This document shows, in pieces, positions 8,683-18,724 of a DNA stretch of 64,000 nucleotides. Position numbers and translations under genes: made by a program. Source of the DNA: Candidatus Sumerlaeota bacterium (GTDB lineage: Bacteria > Sumerlaeota > Sumerlaeia > Sumerlaeales > Sumerlaeaceae); assembly GCA_017161655.1 (NCBI GenBank), contig JADFCV010000003.1, positions 210,361 to 274,360 on the forward strand. Reading direction: 5' to 3'. Every line of letters begins with the position of its first letter. Position 1 is the stretch's first letter. The notes beneath the pieces are model-generated. The model made no database searches. It was not told the DNA's origin and was given only the letters and a program-made list of their open reading frames with translations.

Positions 8683-8748
8683 CGCGCCGCTAAACCGCCG
8701 GGTGAGGGGCTGGTGCTTCTCAGTTATGGCTTTCGCAGTTTGGGCTAA
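8683..8748 (+). pseudogene. Diverged remnant of the RibD-like 3' end
   Basis: The plus frame ending at the TAA at 8746-8748 reads RAAKPPGEGLVLLSYGFRSLG. It aligns with the end of the RibD-like protein, LAAEPLAEGLVLLSYAFAR, and 21 consecutive bases around GAGGGGCTGGTGCTTCTCAG are identical in DNA. Only about 20 codons remain, more diverged than the copy at 10970-11227. It sits between the MBL module and the ATPase module, as expected of a scar from an older or different insertion at the same site. Confidence 0.65.
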
Positions 8749-8924
8749 ACAAGTAAATTGCCCCCTTCTCGTAACGCTGTCCTGTCAGATCAAGGGGTAA
8801 AAACGCGTAGGCTGTGCTGTTTTACTCCAACGGCTCAACTTCTTTTGACGAGACCGCCTACGGTTCGGAGAGCCTAAGTGCGGGACAAGGAAATGCCACC
8901 ACCTCCTCATCGAAGAATCACTCA

Positions 8925-9425
8925 TCAAACTCTTCTGACACGGTAATTCTTCAAAAGCGGATGATCGTTCCAGGATTCAAGATCAAAGACGCCACACTCG
9001 TGAACGATGCGGCGCCGCCATCTTCGAGAGTCCGGTCCTTTTAACGGTAGTTGACATTTAAGTCTATGTGTTAATGCCAAAAGCAAAGGTTTTTCCAGCC
9101 GCTCTACCGCAATTAGCACATAATAGTATCTTCGCTTCTCACTAGCGCCTTCTGCCCAATGATAAAGAAAGGAATCGCGGTACTTGGAACAAAGAGACGT
9201 CACTAACTCTCCACTCGACAGCTTTTTCGCGAATTTCTTTCGGTCCTTTTGCGATGCCTTCGGGTTATCTGGATCTTTGAACTCAATAAAAAGAACTTTA
9301 TCCTGCTCTTTCACAATGAAATCTACGGCTTTCATGCAATGCGAAAGTCCATGGCCCTCAAATTTCTTGCCTTCAGCATAATCTGGTAGACTAAGCTCGA
9401 GGTTTCCTTCGCTGAGAATTGTCAC
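8925..9425 (-). CDS. Small nuclease-like partner of AAA ATPase (module copy A)
   Basis: A 166-residue soluble protein. An HGLSHCMKAVDF block (residues 25-36) is followed by VLFIEFKDPDNP, giving D35 then E48-x-K50, the spacing of a PD-(D/E)XK nuclease core. Charged helices follow (DRKKFAKKL), then YYYVLIAVERL and a C-terminal CGVFDLESWN. The same blocks occur in the partner at 29120-29671 (HGLSHTMKAADF, IIEIKNP, ARDKLAQEL, YYVFLPVE, CAVFTTREEWN), although overall identity is low. Its start overlaps the ATPase stop by four bases, so translation is coupled. Nuclease function is inferred from the motif geometry only. I do not recognise a named family; the pair resembles the architecture of Septu or PARIS but with a different effector. 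Confidence 0.65.
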   Translation of the reverse strand: MTILSEGNLELSLPDYAEGKKFEGHGLSHCMKAVDFIVKEQDKVLFIEFKDPDNPKASQKDRKKFAKKLSSGELVTSLCSKYRDSFLYHWAEGASEKRRYYYVLIAVERLEKPLLLALTHRLKCQLPLKGPDSRRWRRRIVHECGVFDLESWNDHPLLKNYRVRRV

Positions 9426-10450
9426 TTGGCTTTCACTCCCAAACTCCGTTGAATTTCCCTGTCATAGAGATCAGCAAATGTGGCTAAAATCGCATTGGGG
9501 TGGATCTCGAGATACTCACTCGACGAATGGTATTGAATCTCTCCCTGATCGTCATTCCGATATAATGAATGAAACTTGATTTTGTCTTCTGGTCTACTTC
9601 GAAGATCAATTTCTTTGAGAATAACATAATCATGCGTGGCTAGAAATACCTGAACGCCCATCCTCTGAAGTTCGAGTAAAATTTCGATTAGTGGTCCAAA
9701 GAGTTTCGGGTTAAGATTAGTTTCAGGCTCGTCCCAAAACAATACAGACCCTTTCAGCAGCGTTCCATTTTGAATCAAGAGCCACAACAAACCCAACTTG
9801 CGAATTCCTTCAGCAAGCAAGGTGAATTCCAAATTCCCTTGTTTGTTACGTAGAAAAAACTCTTGGTTCTTGATCGAGACCTTTCCGTCTATGAGTCTCT
9901 GAAGTTCTTTGAGAAGCTTCTTTCTCTTGGAATCTACGGGGCCACGGCGCGCCGGGAGATATGCTCGATCTAAAATGTCAACATAGGTCTCATCAAAGTG
10001 AATCTCCCTACGAGAATAGAGGGCACGAAATCCCGGACCATTTGAAAGCATTTCCTTCACCGGGATAAAGACACTCTCCACCGGCCACTCTTGCCAATTT
10101 TTTTCTCCCTTTTGGATTACAGTGCGAGAATCGGGCTGAATGGTGTGATTGGAGAAAGAAATGCGTAGTTCAAGATCTCCGCGGCGAATCTCCGCCGACC
10201 CACGCATGCTCCCCTTACCGCGTTTGACCAAGCGCCCCAGGGCATGTCCCGACGGGAGAAAGACACGAACCAGCTTGTCTCCAAAATTGGTGCGCGTTTT
10301 GCTGATATCGCAGGCGGCGTAGGCAACTTTCATGAGGTGTGTTTTGCCGGTACCGTTGGGCCCGATAAGCACGTTTATTCCTGAGGTTGGCTCAAAGTCC
10401 AGGTAGCTGAACGCTGTAAAATTCTCAAGTGTGATTTTCGTAATCGTCAT
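9422..10450 (-). CDS. ABC/RecF-like AAA ATPase (module copy A)
   Basis: A 342-residue ATPase. It opens MTITKITLENFTAFSYLDFE, then Walker A GPNGTGKT (30-37). A signature-like LLAEGIRKLGLLW lies at 211-223, Walker B VLFWDEPE at 236-243 and the H-loop ATHDY at 271-275, the order seen in AAA_15/AAA_21 proteins of the OLD/RecF/PtuA/AriA kind. There is no TOPRIM or nuclease domain, so the effector must be the coupled downstream gene. Strong similarity to the ATPase at 28093-29127 extends along the whole length (for example KVAYAAC, GRLVKR, SVFIPVKEMLS versus AVFIPVKEMLS, REIHFDETY). AT-richer than the flanking genes. The role is probably sensing and activation in anti-phage defence. Confidence 0.8.
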   Translation of the reverse strand: MTITKITLENFTAFSYLDFEPTSGINVLIGPNGTGKTHLMKVAYAACDISKTRTNFGDKLVRVFLPSGHALGRLVKRGKGSMRGSAEIRRGDLELRISFSNHTIQPDSRTVIQKGEKNWQEWPVESVFIPVKEMLSNGPGFRALYSRREIHFDETYVDILDRAYLPARRGPVDSKRKKLLKELQRLIDGKVSIKNQEFFLRNKQGNLEFTLLAEGIRKLGLLWLLIQNGTLLKGSVLFWDEPETNLNPKLFGPLIEILLELQRMGVQVFLATHDYVILKEIDLRSRPEDKIKFHSLYRNDDQGEIQYHSSSEYLEIHPNAILATFADLYDREIQRSLGVKAK

Positions 10451-10969
10451 TTTGGACTTTTTTCCTTAAATCAAGTCGGCTCATTAAAAATTAGAATCTG
10501 GGCAAGCAGCAAAGAACCCTCTCTATGGGTAACAGAGCTGTCTGAACGCCGCGAGCAAAACCTGAAGAAGCCACGTGACTACGGTTACTTGATGAACACA
10601 TGTCTCGGTCTCGCAAACCATTGTCGACATGGTCACAGATGACATCGTCGAAAGCATTATGCGACTTCCCTTATGCCACTTTACTCGATCAAGCAACCCC
10701 ATCACAACTCTCCCGCCGCACGGGTCTTTTGCTACGGCATCCCACCTTGCCAGATATTCCCTCTTGTGTCAGTTCTCTGCGTTAGCTCCCACCGCCTTCA
10801 CGCAAACTCTAAGCGCGGAACTCTACTTCTCGCCAACCATTGAGTGTAGCTCGTATAAGGAGATCCCTTTTGTCAAGTCCAATAAATCCGTTCCTCGATC
10901 TATTGGGGTCAAACAAACTGAGACACGGTCAGAACCTCTCATTTTTGTCTCTCTGTGCTCGTGGGCACA
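10451..10969. other. Intergenic stretch upstream of ATPase module A
   Basis: About 520 bases between the divergent ATPase and the second ribD-end copy. It should hold the ATPase promoter, but I cannot assign boxes with confidence. Short frames (for example 10629-11027 plus) run through the repeat and have no recognisable content before it. Confidence 0.45.
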
Positions 10970-11227
10970 GCGCTCGCCGAGCGTTTCGGCGTGGGCACGG
11001 TGCGGGTGGACAGCGGCGGCACGCTGAGCGGGGTGCTCGTGCGTGCGGGGCGCGCCGACGAGCTCCATCTGCTCGTCCATCCCATGCTGGTGGGGCGCGG
11101 GGCCGAGACGGTATTTTTCCGGGACCCGGCAGATCCCGCCGCGGCGCAGCCCATCCCCCTGCGCTTCCTCGCCGCTGAACCCCTGGCCGACGGGCTGGTG
11201 CTTCTCAGCTACGCCTTCGCCCGCTGA
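10970..11227 (+). pseudogene. RibD-like gene fragment, last 85 codons
   Basis: In frame with a natural stop and almost identical to the end of the gene at 6213-6881, with changes such as VRAGRADELHLLVHPMLVG for VRAGLADELHLLVHPLLVG. The upstream reading frame is unrelated, so no N-terminal domain is present and a folded reductase is not expected. The near identity of the copies implies a recent duplication or acquisition of an allele carried on the incoming element. Confidence 0.9.
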
Positions 11228-11231
11228 GGCA
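10970..11231 (+). repeat. 262-bp direct repeat, copy 2
   Basis: Second copy of the repeat at 6624-6885, same orientation. The left boundary is sharp at GCGCTCGCCGAG and the right boundary falls just after TGAGGCA. Confidence 0.92.
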
Positions 11232-11601
11232 GGCGCGGGGCGCTGAAGCTGGGGCAAGCGGGTTACTGGGGATCCCCCTCGCAAAGCGCAGATACCTCCT
11301 CCACAGCGAGGGGCTTCGCACCCCTTTCTCATGGTCGCCTGTGAAAGACCCCTTACTTCGGTCGTGCGGTCATGTCGCGACAAATTCGGTTGATGCCGGT
11401 GAACCATCGGCCCGTGCTTGAGACGAACCCCGAACTCAGGCCGATAGCCCTGTCGCTTGGATACATCCTGGAAACCGTCGACAAGTGTCGGAGGGAGATC
11501 AGGAGATACGAGCCGCCTTTTTTGTTTGACTCGGAATGTGACGAGTATCATCAATCATTATCGTTTCGTGGCGCAAATACGAGCATGACCAGGGGATTAC
11601 G
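11232..11601. other. Intergenic stretch before the HTH-helicase module
   Basis: About 370 bases. No frame with a recognisable motif. The last part (11510-11600) is AT-richer and probably contains the promoter of the HTH gene; I cannot define boxes reliably. Confidence 0.45.
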
Positions 11602-11808
11602 ATGCCCCGAACAGAGTGGTTGACCATAGAAGAATTGGCCGAATACCTTAAGATGGGCAGGACCAAGCTCTACCGCATGGCCCAAGATGGGGACATCCCT
11701 GCCTCTAAGGTCGGCAACCAATGGCGCTTCGACCGAGAGGAAATTGATCAATGGATGAAAAACCAGAGATCTACTGCGCGTAAAATGTCCTCCGGAGGAA
11801 TGGAATGA
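11602..11808 (+). CDS. Excisionase-family HTH DNA-binding protein
   Basis: A 68-residue protein of the HTH_17/excisionase family: WLTIEELAEYLKMGRTKLYR, then MAQDGDIPASKVGNQWRFDR and EEIDQWM, essentially the whole MerR-like winged helix. In phages and islands such proteins act as excisionases; beside restriction or helicase genes they usually regulate the operon. Its stop overlaps the helicase start by four bases (ATGA), so the two are translationally coupled and it most likely autoregulates the module. No integrase gene is nearby, which argues against an excisionase role here. Confidence 0.85.
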   Translation: MPRTEWLTIEELAEYLKMGRTKLYRMAQDGDIPASKVGNQWRFDREEIDQWMKNQRSTARKMSSGGME

Positions 11809-14800
11809 ATTCCTCGAACTTTGGGGGCAACAATGAAAGAGCCATTCGCTTGGTCAATTTTCTGCTACGGCTGGCAAGTTTGCGTGCGAAACTGATCCGC
11901 GACATTACGGAATACGAAATAGTGTTTTGGGTTTCGAGCGTCCCACATGAGCGTGGTTGTTTCACGCAGGCTTGGGTGCGCGATGAGGAACATGAACCGG
12001 ACGTATGGCTGGAGGTACAAAACCGACGTGAGCCGGAATTGCCTGCTGTTCCTGCTCAATGTAAAGACTGGGTGAAGCAGGACGCGCTCCGCAACAAGAA
12101 CGACCTGCCCGGCCTTCTCTCGGAAATCACTCGACAAATTCCGAATCCTTACTGGAGCAAGAATTCGAACCAGCCCAAGACCATCCCACACACTGAACGC
12201 CTTGAGGATCATCCTGAAGTTCAACGGGCGTGGGATCGCTATCTTAAAGACGAGTGGTTGCCGTGGAGGGAAGAGCACAATGCATGGGAGAAGGTTCATA
12301 AGGTCTATTCCGAGCTCTTCGCTATCCATCAAGAGCAACTACGGCTGGGCGAAGAATACGAGCTGGTGCTTGGGCTGGGTCTGCTGACCTGGGAAACTCC
12401 TACCAAACAGCGGGTCCGGCGTCACTTGGTTGTCGCCGATGCCGAACTTGAATTTGAAGCCCGTTTAGGCAAATTTACCGTCCGGCCTCACCCCGATGGT
12501 GCCAAGTTGCGCATTGAACTCGATATGCTGGACATCGAGGAGCAACCGGCGCGCGCTGAGGAGACCGCAAAGGAGGCACTGGCTGCAGCCGAAGACGATC
12601 CTTGGAAAAAAGATTGTGTCGAAGGTGTCCTTCGGGCCCTGGTGCATTCGATCAGCTCGCAAGGCTATTATAGCGACTCGATAACAGCGCAAAAGGTCGA
12701 CGCCTCGGCGAAGCCCATAGTGGAATATGCTCCGGCTTTGATCCTGCGAAAACGCTCCGCCAAAGGTCTTACCGAAACCTTAAAACGGATCAAAGAACAG
12801 ATCGAGCAAGGCGAAGACATCCCCGGCGTATTCGCGGACCTCGCTGAAATCCGTTCGACGGATGCCCACGAATCGGCGAATGGGCCGGAAGAGACAACCG
12901 CCGCATTCGATGGTGACATCTTTTTTCCCAAACCATCAAACGATGAGCAACGTCGGATTGTTGAGAAAATGCGAACTGCAAGCGGCGTGCTCGTGCAAGG
13001 GCCGCCGGGCACGGGAAAATCTCATACCATCGCCAATCTGATTTGCCATCTGCTTGCCACGGGACAGCGAACGCTTATCACCGCGAAAACGCCGCGCGCA
13101 CTTCAGGTTCTTGAGGGGCTTGTCCCCGAAGAGTTGCGTCCCCTCTGCATCACTCTCCTTGGCACCGGCCAGGAGGAACGCCGCTCGCTGGAATCCAGCG
13201 TGGGCGGGATCCTGCGCAAGTATGAGGAGTGGAAGGAAGGCCGTGCCAGGCAAGAGCGCACGAAACTTGAAAATCGTTTACAGAAACTCCGCGAGGAGAA
13301 GACCAAGGTCAATCGGCGGCTCCGCGACATACGGGAATCCGAAACGCAGACGCAGTCCGTCGCGGAAGGGAAGTATCAAGGTACGGCGGCCAGAATCGCC
13401 GAAGCTGTAAATCGGGATCGAGCCGACTACGAATGGTTCACGGATTCCGTTCCTTTAAGCAGTTCGTGTCCGATCTCCACAACCGATTTACAAGGGGTGC
13501 TTGTGGCGTTGCGCCACTTCACACCGGAGAAGCGCCGTGAATTAAGCCTTTCATGGCCCCAAGATTTGCCGAACTCTGAACACTTTGCCAAGCTGGTGAA
13601 GAATGAGGAAAGTGCGATTAGAGAAGAGCAGAACTTGGCAAACGGGGCTGATGAACGTATCGCTGACCTGATGGTTAAGAGCGGTTCCACGACCATCGAG
13701 ACGATTCGTGATACTCTGTCCTATTTTTGCGAAAAACGAAGGACATTGCCGGCGATGTCACACTCATGGATGGACGATGCCGTGCGCGATATCCTAGGCG
13801 GCAATCCCTCCTTGTGGCGCGAACTTCTCCGCGTCACGCAAGACGTGATTTCGTCAATCGAAGGACTCGTTTCGGTCGCGGACAACGCCAGCATCAGCTT
13901 TCCCGATACTATCGACATCAGAACGCTGTATGAAGATGCCTGTAAGCTGAAAGGCCACATCGAAAATGGCGGGAAGCTACGGTGGTGTCTTTTTCGCCCT
14001 AAGCTGGTTAAAGAGCGGCTTTATGTCATCGAGTGTGTGACGATTGGCGGACGCCCATGCTCTACGGTTGAACATTTCTCAACTCTTGTCAATGCGTTGC
14101 ATGTTCGAATTGAATGCGAGAAGGTGTGGGGATTCTGGAGGGGGCGCTGCGAAAAGGTTGAAGGACCGTATACTCTCCAATTGGCCACTCTCAAGGCATT
14201 ACGCGATGCGCTCGAAAACGCCTTGGAGTTAGAGAAACTCATTGCAAAGTACCGGAGAGCGATAAACCAATGCCCGGGTATAGTCGAACCTGACTGGTCC
14301 GACGAATCCCAAATAAAAATGATTGTCTCCTCATGTCACCTTGCATTGGCCCGCATCCATAGACGGCATGCCACTGAGGAAATTCAGAGTATTGAGACGA
14401 CGGTCTCACGCATGGCCGCCAGGGGCGGTACGCATCCGGTGACCAACGATTTGCTGAGCGCCATTCGCAACCGCGACGTGGATAAATTCGTTCTGTGCGC
14501 GAACACGATTCAGTATTTGGAAAAGCAGCGTCAGATCCTTCAGAAGGTGGACGAGTATCTCTCGGAACTACGGGGTTTACTTCCGGAGTTTACGAAGTCC
14601 TTGGAACAAACCTGCAACGAGCCTTATTGGGAGGAACGAATTCGGCGAATTCGCGATGCCTGGCATTGGGCGCAGGCTCGTTACTGGATCGAGAATTACA
14701 TCCGGCAGGAAGACATTCCGGCGCTCGAAAAGAGCGCCAAGCAGATCGAGGACGAGATCAACAGCATTATCGCGAAGCTTGCCGCCCTTCACGCCTGGTC

Positions 14801-16724
14801 GTTCTGTTTCTCGCGGCTCAAGGAAGACCATCGCCGTCACATGGAATCCTGGCGACAGTCCATGCGGAGACTTGGCAAAGGGACAGGAAAGCACGCCCCG
14901 CGGCACCGACGTGAAGCACAAGAACATTTGAATAAATGCCGCGAGGCGGTTCCGGCCTGGGTAATGCCGCTGCATCGCGTTTGGGACACCGTGCCTCCCA
15001 AGCCGGGTATGTTCGATGTGATCATTGTTGACGAGGCTTCGCAATGCGGCTTTGAGGCGCTGCCCTTGTTCTATCTTGCCAAGAAGGTATTGATCGTTGG
15101 CGATGATAAGCAGATCAGCCCGGATGCGGTGGGTTTACCCCGCGATTCGGTTGATCGCCTGAGAGAGGATTTCCTTTACGATTTCTCGTTCAAGTCGTCA
15201 TTCGATATTGAGAGCAGCCTATTCGATCATGCAAAGCTTCGGTTTGGAACCCAGCGGATCACCCTGCGTGAGCACTTCCGCTGTATGCCCGAGATTATTC
15301 GGTTCAGCAACGATCTTTGCTACTCGGATACGCCATTGATTCCCTTGAGGCAGTATGGACCCAACCGGTTGCCGCCACTGGAGCATGTTTTTGTCAGCGG
15401 CGGACATTGTACAGGATCGAACAACAGAGTAATCAATCGACCGGAAGCTGAGGCTATTGTCATAAGAATCGTCGATATGTGCCGCGACAGCCGGTACAAT
15501 GACAAGTCGATAGGCGTGGTAGTGTTACAAGGGGAAGCGCAAGCAGCTTTGATCGAAAATCTATTGCTCGAAAGACTGGGTGCTGAGGAGATGGAACGGC
15601 GTCGCCTAGTCTGCGGCAATCCTTATAGCTTCCAGGGCGACGAGCGTGACATCATGCTCTTGTCTCTTGTCGCGGCCGGAGACAAAAGAATCGGTCCCCT
15701 TACAAAAGCGGCGGACGAACGTCGATTCAATGTCGCAGCCAGCCGCGCAAGAGATCAAATGATTCTTTTCCATTCCGTTACTTGTGATGATCTTAGTGTG
15801 CATGACTTGCGGAGGAAGTTGCTCGAATTTTTCGAGCAGACGAGACAGGTATCTGTCGCTGGAATCGAGCGGGAGGAACTGGAGTTGATGGCGGCCCAAG
15901 CCAATCGGCACGTTGAGAGTCCCCCCTCACCCTTTGAAAGCTGGTTCGAGGTGGATGTTGCCCTGGAACTGCTTCGCAGGAACTTCACCGTGCTTGCCCA
16001 ATATGAAGTTGCGGGTAAGCGAATCGATCTGGTTGTTGAAGGTGGACACGCTCGTTTGGCCGTCGAGTGCGATGGCGACTATTGGCACGGCGCGGATCAG
16101 TACGAGGCCGATATGCAACGCCAACGGCAACTTGAACGGTGTGGATGGGAGTTCTTCCGTGTGAGAGAAGCTGCCTTCTACACAGACAAGAACGCAGCGC
16201 TTCAGCGACTGTGGGTCATGCTAGAAGAGAGAGGTATTTCTCCTGGATCACTGTTTGACAACCATCGTCCCAAGAGCAATGAAGACTGGCAAGACGCTTC
16301 TGAGGGGCAGGTTTTCGAGGAAACCGATGATGACGAAAACGCAGACGATGAGGATGATACTAATAGCTATGATTCTGAAGATATGGGTGACAACCCAGAG
16401 TCAGCAGGACGTCGCCCCGAACAAATAACCGATACGGAAATCCAGAAAGCTATCGTCGATGCATTGTCAAAATGCCCGAACACCTCTTGCACCTTGCATT
16501 CAATGACAGCGCATGTTCTTAGGGAGGTGGGTGTTCGAACACGGGGGAATCCTCGCAAAGTGTTTGAGCGACGCGTCATGCGCAATATCAATAATCTTGA
16601 GGAACAGGGCCTTATAGAGAAGTACAGAGCCAAGAATAAGCGAATCAGGCTTCTGAAACCTTTGCTCTCGCCTTCTAGGTCTTTTCTGCCGGCCACTCAC
16701 CGGCCGCCTTTTCCAGCGCCTTAA
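11805..16724 (+). CDS. Giant SF1 helicase with C-terminal Vsr/DUF559-like nuclease domain
   Basis: A 1639-residue protein. The N-terminal 380 residues are unassigned. Walker A QGPPGTGKSHT lies near residue 400, then a long coiled-coil insert (about 470-1060), DEASQCGFEALPLF (motif II, D1076), GDDKQISPD (motif III), VVLQGEAQAALIENLL, GNPYSFQGDERD and RRFNVAASRARDQMIL (motifs V-VI), as in UPF1-like AAA_11/AAA_12 helicases. At about 1390-1480 a Vsr/DUF559-type domain follows: KRIDLVVEGGHARLAVECDG then DYWHGADQYEADMQRQRQLE and GWEFFRVREAAFY. An acidic linker precedes a winged-helix tail (IQKAIVDALSKCPN). The last 16 residues look read-through beyond an island junction near 16670. Likely a single-effector anti-phage protein; the target is unknown. 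Confidence 0.8.
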   Translation: MNSSNFGGNNERAIRLVNFLLRLASLRAKLIRDITEYEIVFWVSSVPHERGCFTQAWVRDEEHEPDVWLEVQNRREPELPAVPAQCKDWVKQDALRNKNDLPGLLSEITRQIPNPYWSKNSNQPKTIPHTERLEDHPEVQRAWDRYLKDEWLPWREEHNAWEKVHKVYSELFAIHQEQLRLGEEYELVLGLGLLTWETPTKQRVRRHLVVADAELEFEARLGKFTVRPHPDGAKLRIELDMLDIEEQPARAEETAKEALAAAEDDPWKKDCVEGVLRALVHSISSQGYYSDSITAQKVDASAKPIVEYAPALILRKRSAKGLTETLKRIKEQIEQGEDIPGVFADLAEIRSTDAHESANGPEETTAAFDGDIFFPKPSNDEQRRIVEKMRTASGVLVQGPPGTGKSHTIANLICHLLATGQRTLITAKTPRALQVLEGLVPEELRPLCITLLGTGQEERRSLESSVGGILRKYEEWKEGRARQERTKLENRLQKLREEKTKVNRRLRDIRESETQTQSVAEGKYQGTAARIAEAVNRDRADYEWFTDSVPLSSSCPISTTDLQGVLVALRHFTPEKRRELSLSWPQDLPNSEHFAKLVKNEESAIREEQNLANGADERIADLMVKSGSTTIETIRDTLSYFCEKRRTLPAMSHSWMDDAVRDILGGNPSLWRELLRVTQDVISSIEGLVSVADNASISFPDTIDIRTLYEDACKLKGHIENGGKLRWCLFRPKLVKERLYVIECVTIGGRPCSTVEHFSTLVNALHVRIECEKVWGFWRGRCEKVEGPYTLQLATLKALRDALENALELEKLIAKYRRAINQCPGIVEPDWSDESQIKMIVSSCHLALARIHRRHATEEIQSIETTVSRMAARGGTHPVTNDLLSAIRNRDVDKFVLCANTIQYLEKQRQILQKVDEYLSELRGLLPEFTKSLEQTCNEPYWEERIRRIRDAWHWAQARYWIENYIRQEDIPALEKSAKQIEDEINSIIAKLAALHAWSFCFSRLKEDHRRHMESWRQSMRRLGKGTGKHAPRHRREAQEHLNKCREAVPAWVMPLHRVWDTVPPKPGMFDVIIVDEASQCGFEALPLFYLAKKVLIVGDDKQISPDAVGLPRDSVDRLREDFLYDFSFKSSFDIESSLFDHAKLRFGTQRITLREHFRCMPEIIRFSNDLCYSDTPLIPLRQYGPNRLPPLEHVFVSGGHCTGSNNRVINRPEAEAIVIRIVDMCRDSRYNDKSIGVVVLQGEAQAALIENLLLERLGAEEMERRRLVCGNPYSFQGDERDIMLLSLVAAGDKRIGPLTKAADERRFNVAASRARDQMILFHSVTCDDLSVHDLRRKLLEFFEQTRQVSVAGIEREELELMAAQANRHVESPPSPFESWFEVDVALELLRRNFTVLAQYEVAGKRIDLVVEGGHARLAVECDGDYWHGADQYEADMQRQRQLERCGWEFFRVREAAFYTDKNAALQRLWVMLEERGISPGSLFDNHRPKSNEDWQDASEGQVFEETDDDENADDEDDTNSYDSEDMGDNPESAGRRPEQITDTEIQKAIVDALSKCPNTSCTLHSMTAHVLREVGVRTRGNPRKVFERRVMRNINNLEEQGLIEKYRAKNKRIRLLKPLLSPSRSFLPATHRPPFPAP

Positions 16725-17100
16725 CAAGTTGCTCCTTGTTCTTGAGCGGGCCGATGTCGTCCTTCTTCTTGGCGTCGATCAGGGTCGCGTTTTGGAGCAC
16801 CTTGTGATCGACGCCGGGTTCCAACTCGTCGAGTAGGTCGATCACGCCCTGATTGGCCATGTTAAGGGAGATGCCTTTGGCCATCTCCTGCAGCTCGACC
16901 ACGGTGAGGTCGTGCAGCGCTTGGGTCAGTCGGATTTTTATGAGCTGCTCAGTGAGTTTCTCCGCCTGTTTGAGAGATGCCTGCTTATGGGCGAGAAGCT
17001 GAAGCAGGTCGTCGTTGGTGCGGAGCGGAACGATCTTGAGATGTTTGAGCTCGGCGTCGAGCTTGGCTCCCGCGAGAGTGAAATGATCCGCCGCCGGGCT
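16675..17100 (-). pseudogene. Unidentified C-terminal gene remnant beside the helicase
   Basis: The minus frame ending at 16675 carries about 135 coherent residues: LKHLKIVPLRTNDDLLQLLA, EKLTEQLIKIRLTQALHDLT, VVELQEMAKGISLNMANQGV, ending EKAAGEWPAEKT. There is no start with a ribosome site near the beginning of this segment; upstream the frame runs antisense into acr3. It overlaps the helicase end tail-to-tail by 50 bases. This suggests the end of a larger gene cut off when the neighbouring island moved. Family not recognised. Confidence 0.45.
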
Positions 17101-17182
17101 CCCGCGAGCGGAGCAGGGCCGACGGCCAATCTTCTGGATTTTTATCGGTGGGTGGGGCAGCCCGCCAGGAGCAGAGCTGGGC

Positions 17183-18301
<1,119 letters not shown>

Positions 18302-18651
18302 CTTTCTCCTCCTTTATGGGGGCATTCTCTGCTCACGAGCTGCTAAAACAAGGACCCACTTCATGGGGGGTCGTTTCTGTGAGCTATGCCGCGCGCCACC
18401 GGTGATGCTGAATCTTACCTCCGCCGGCCACGGGCCGCGCAGCCCGGCCGGTGGCGCCTGGACCGTGGGGGGCCAACGGCCATCAGTCGCTCTGTCTTAC
18501 ACGCGGCAGCTGTGTCTATTCCCATGGATCAACCGCGCGGAACGCAGGGGCAAGACATGGTGGGAAACAGGGCAAGGGCGGAGCTGGCAGGGTAGCGAAA
18601 AGGCTGCAACACAGCCTTGCGGGGAAGAGCGGCCCCCGGCGGGAAGGCTGG
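18302..18651. other. Intergenic stretch between acr3 and tRNA-Asn
   Basis: About 350 GC-rich bases. An imperfect inverted repeat near 18420-18460 (GCCGGCCACGGGC against GCCCGGCCGGTGGC) may form a hairpin but lacks a T-run. No convincing gene on either strand. Confidence 0.45.

Positions 18652-18724
<73 letters not shown>

Noticed and set aside
10823-11554. 243-codon minus ORF over the ribD-end repeat
   Set aside because: Mostly antisense of the ribD fragment; no independent support.
6886-16724. Integrase or transposase gene to explain the ribD-end island
   Set aside because: None found on either strand; the small HTH protein is the only excisionase-like gene.
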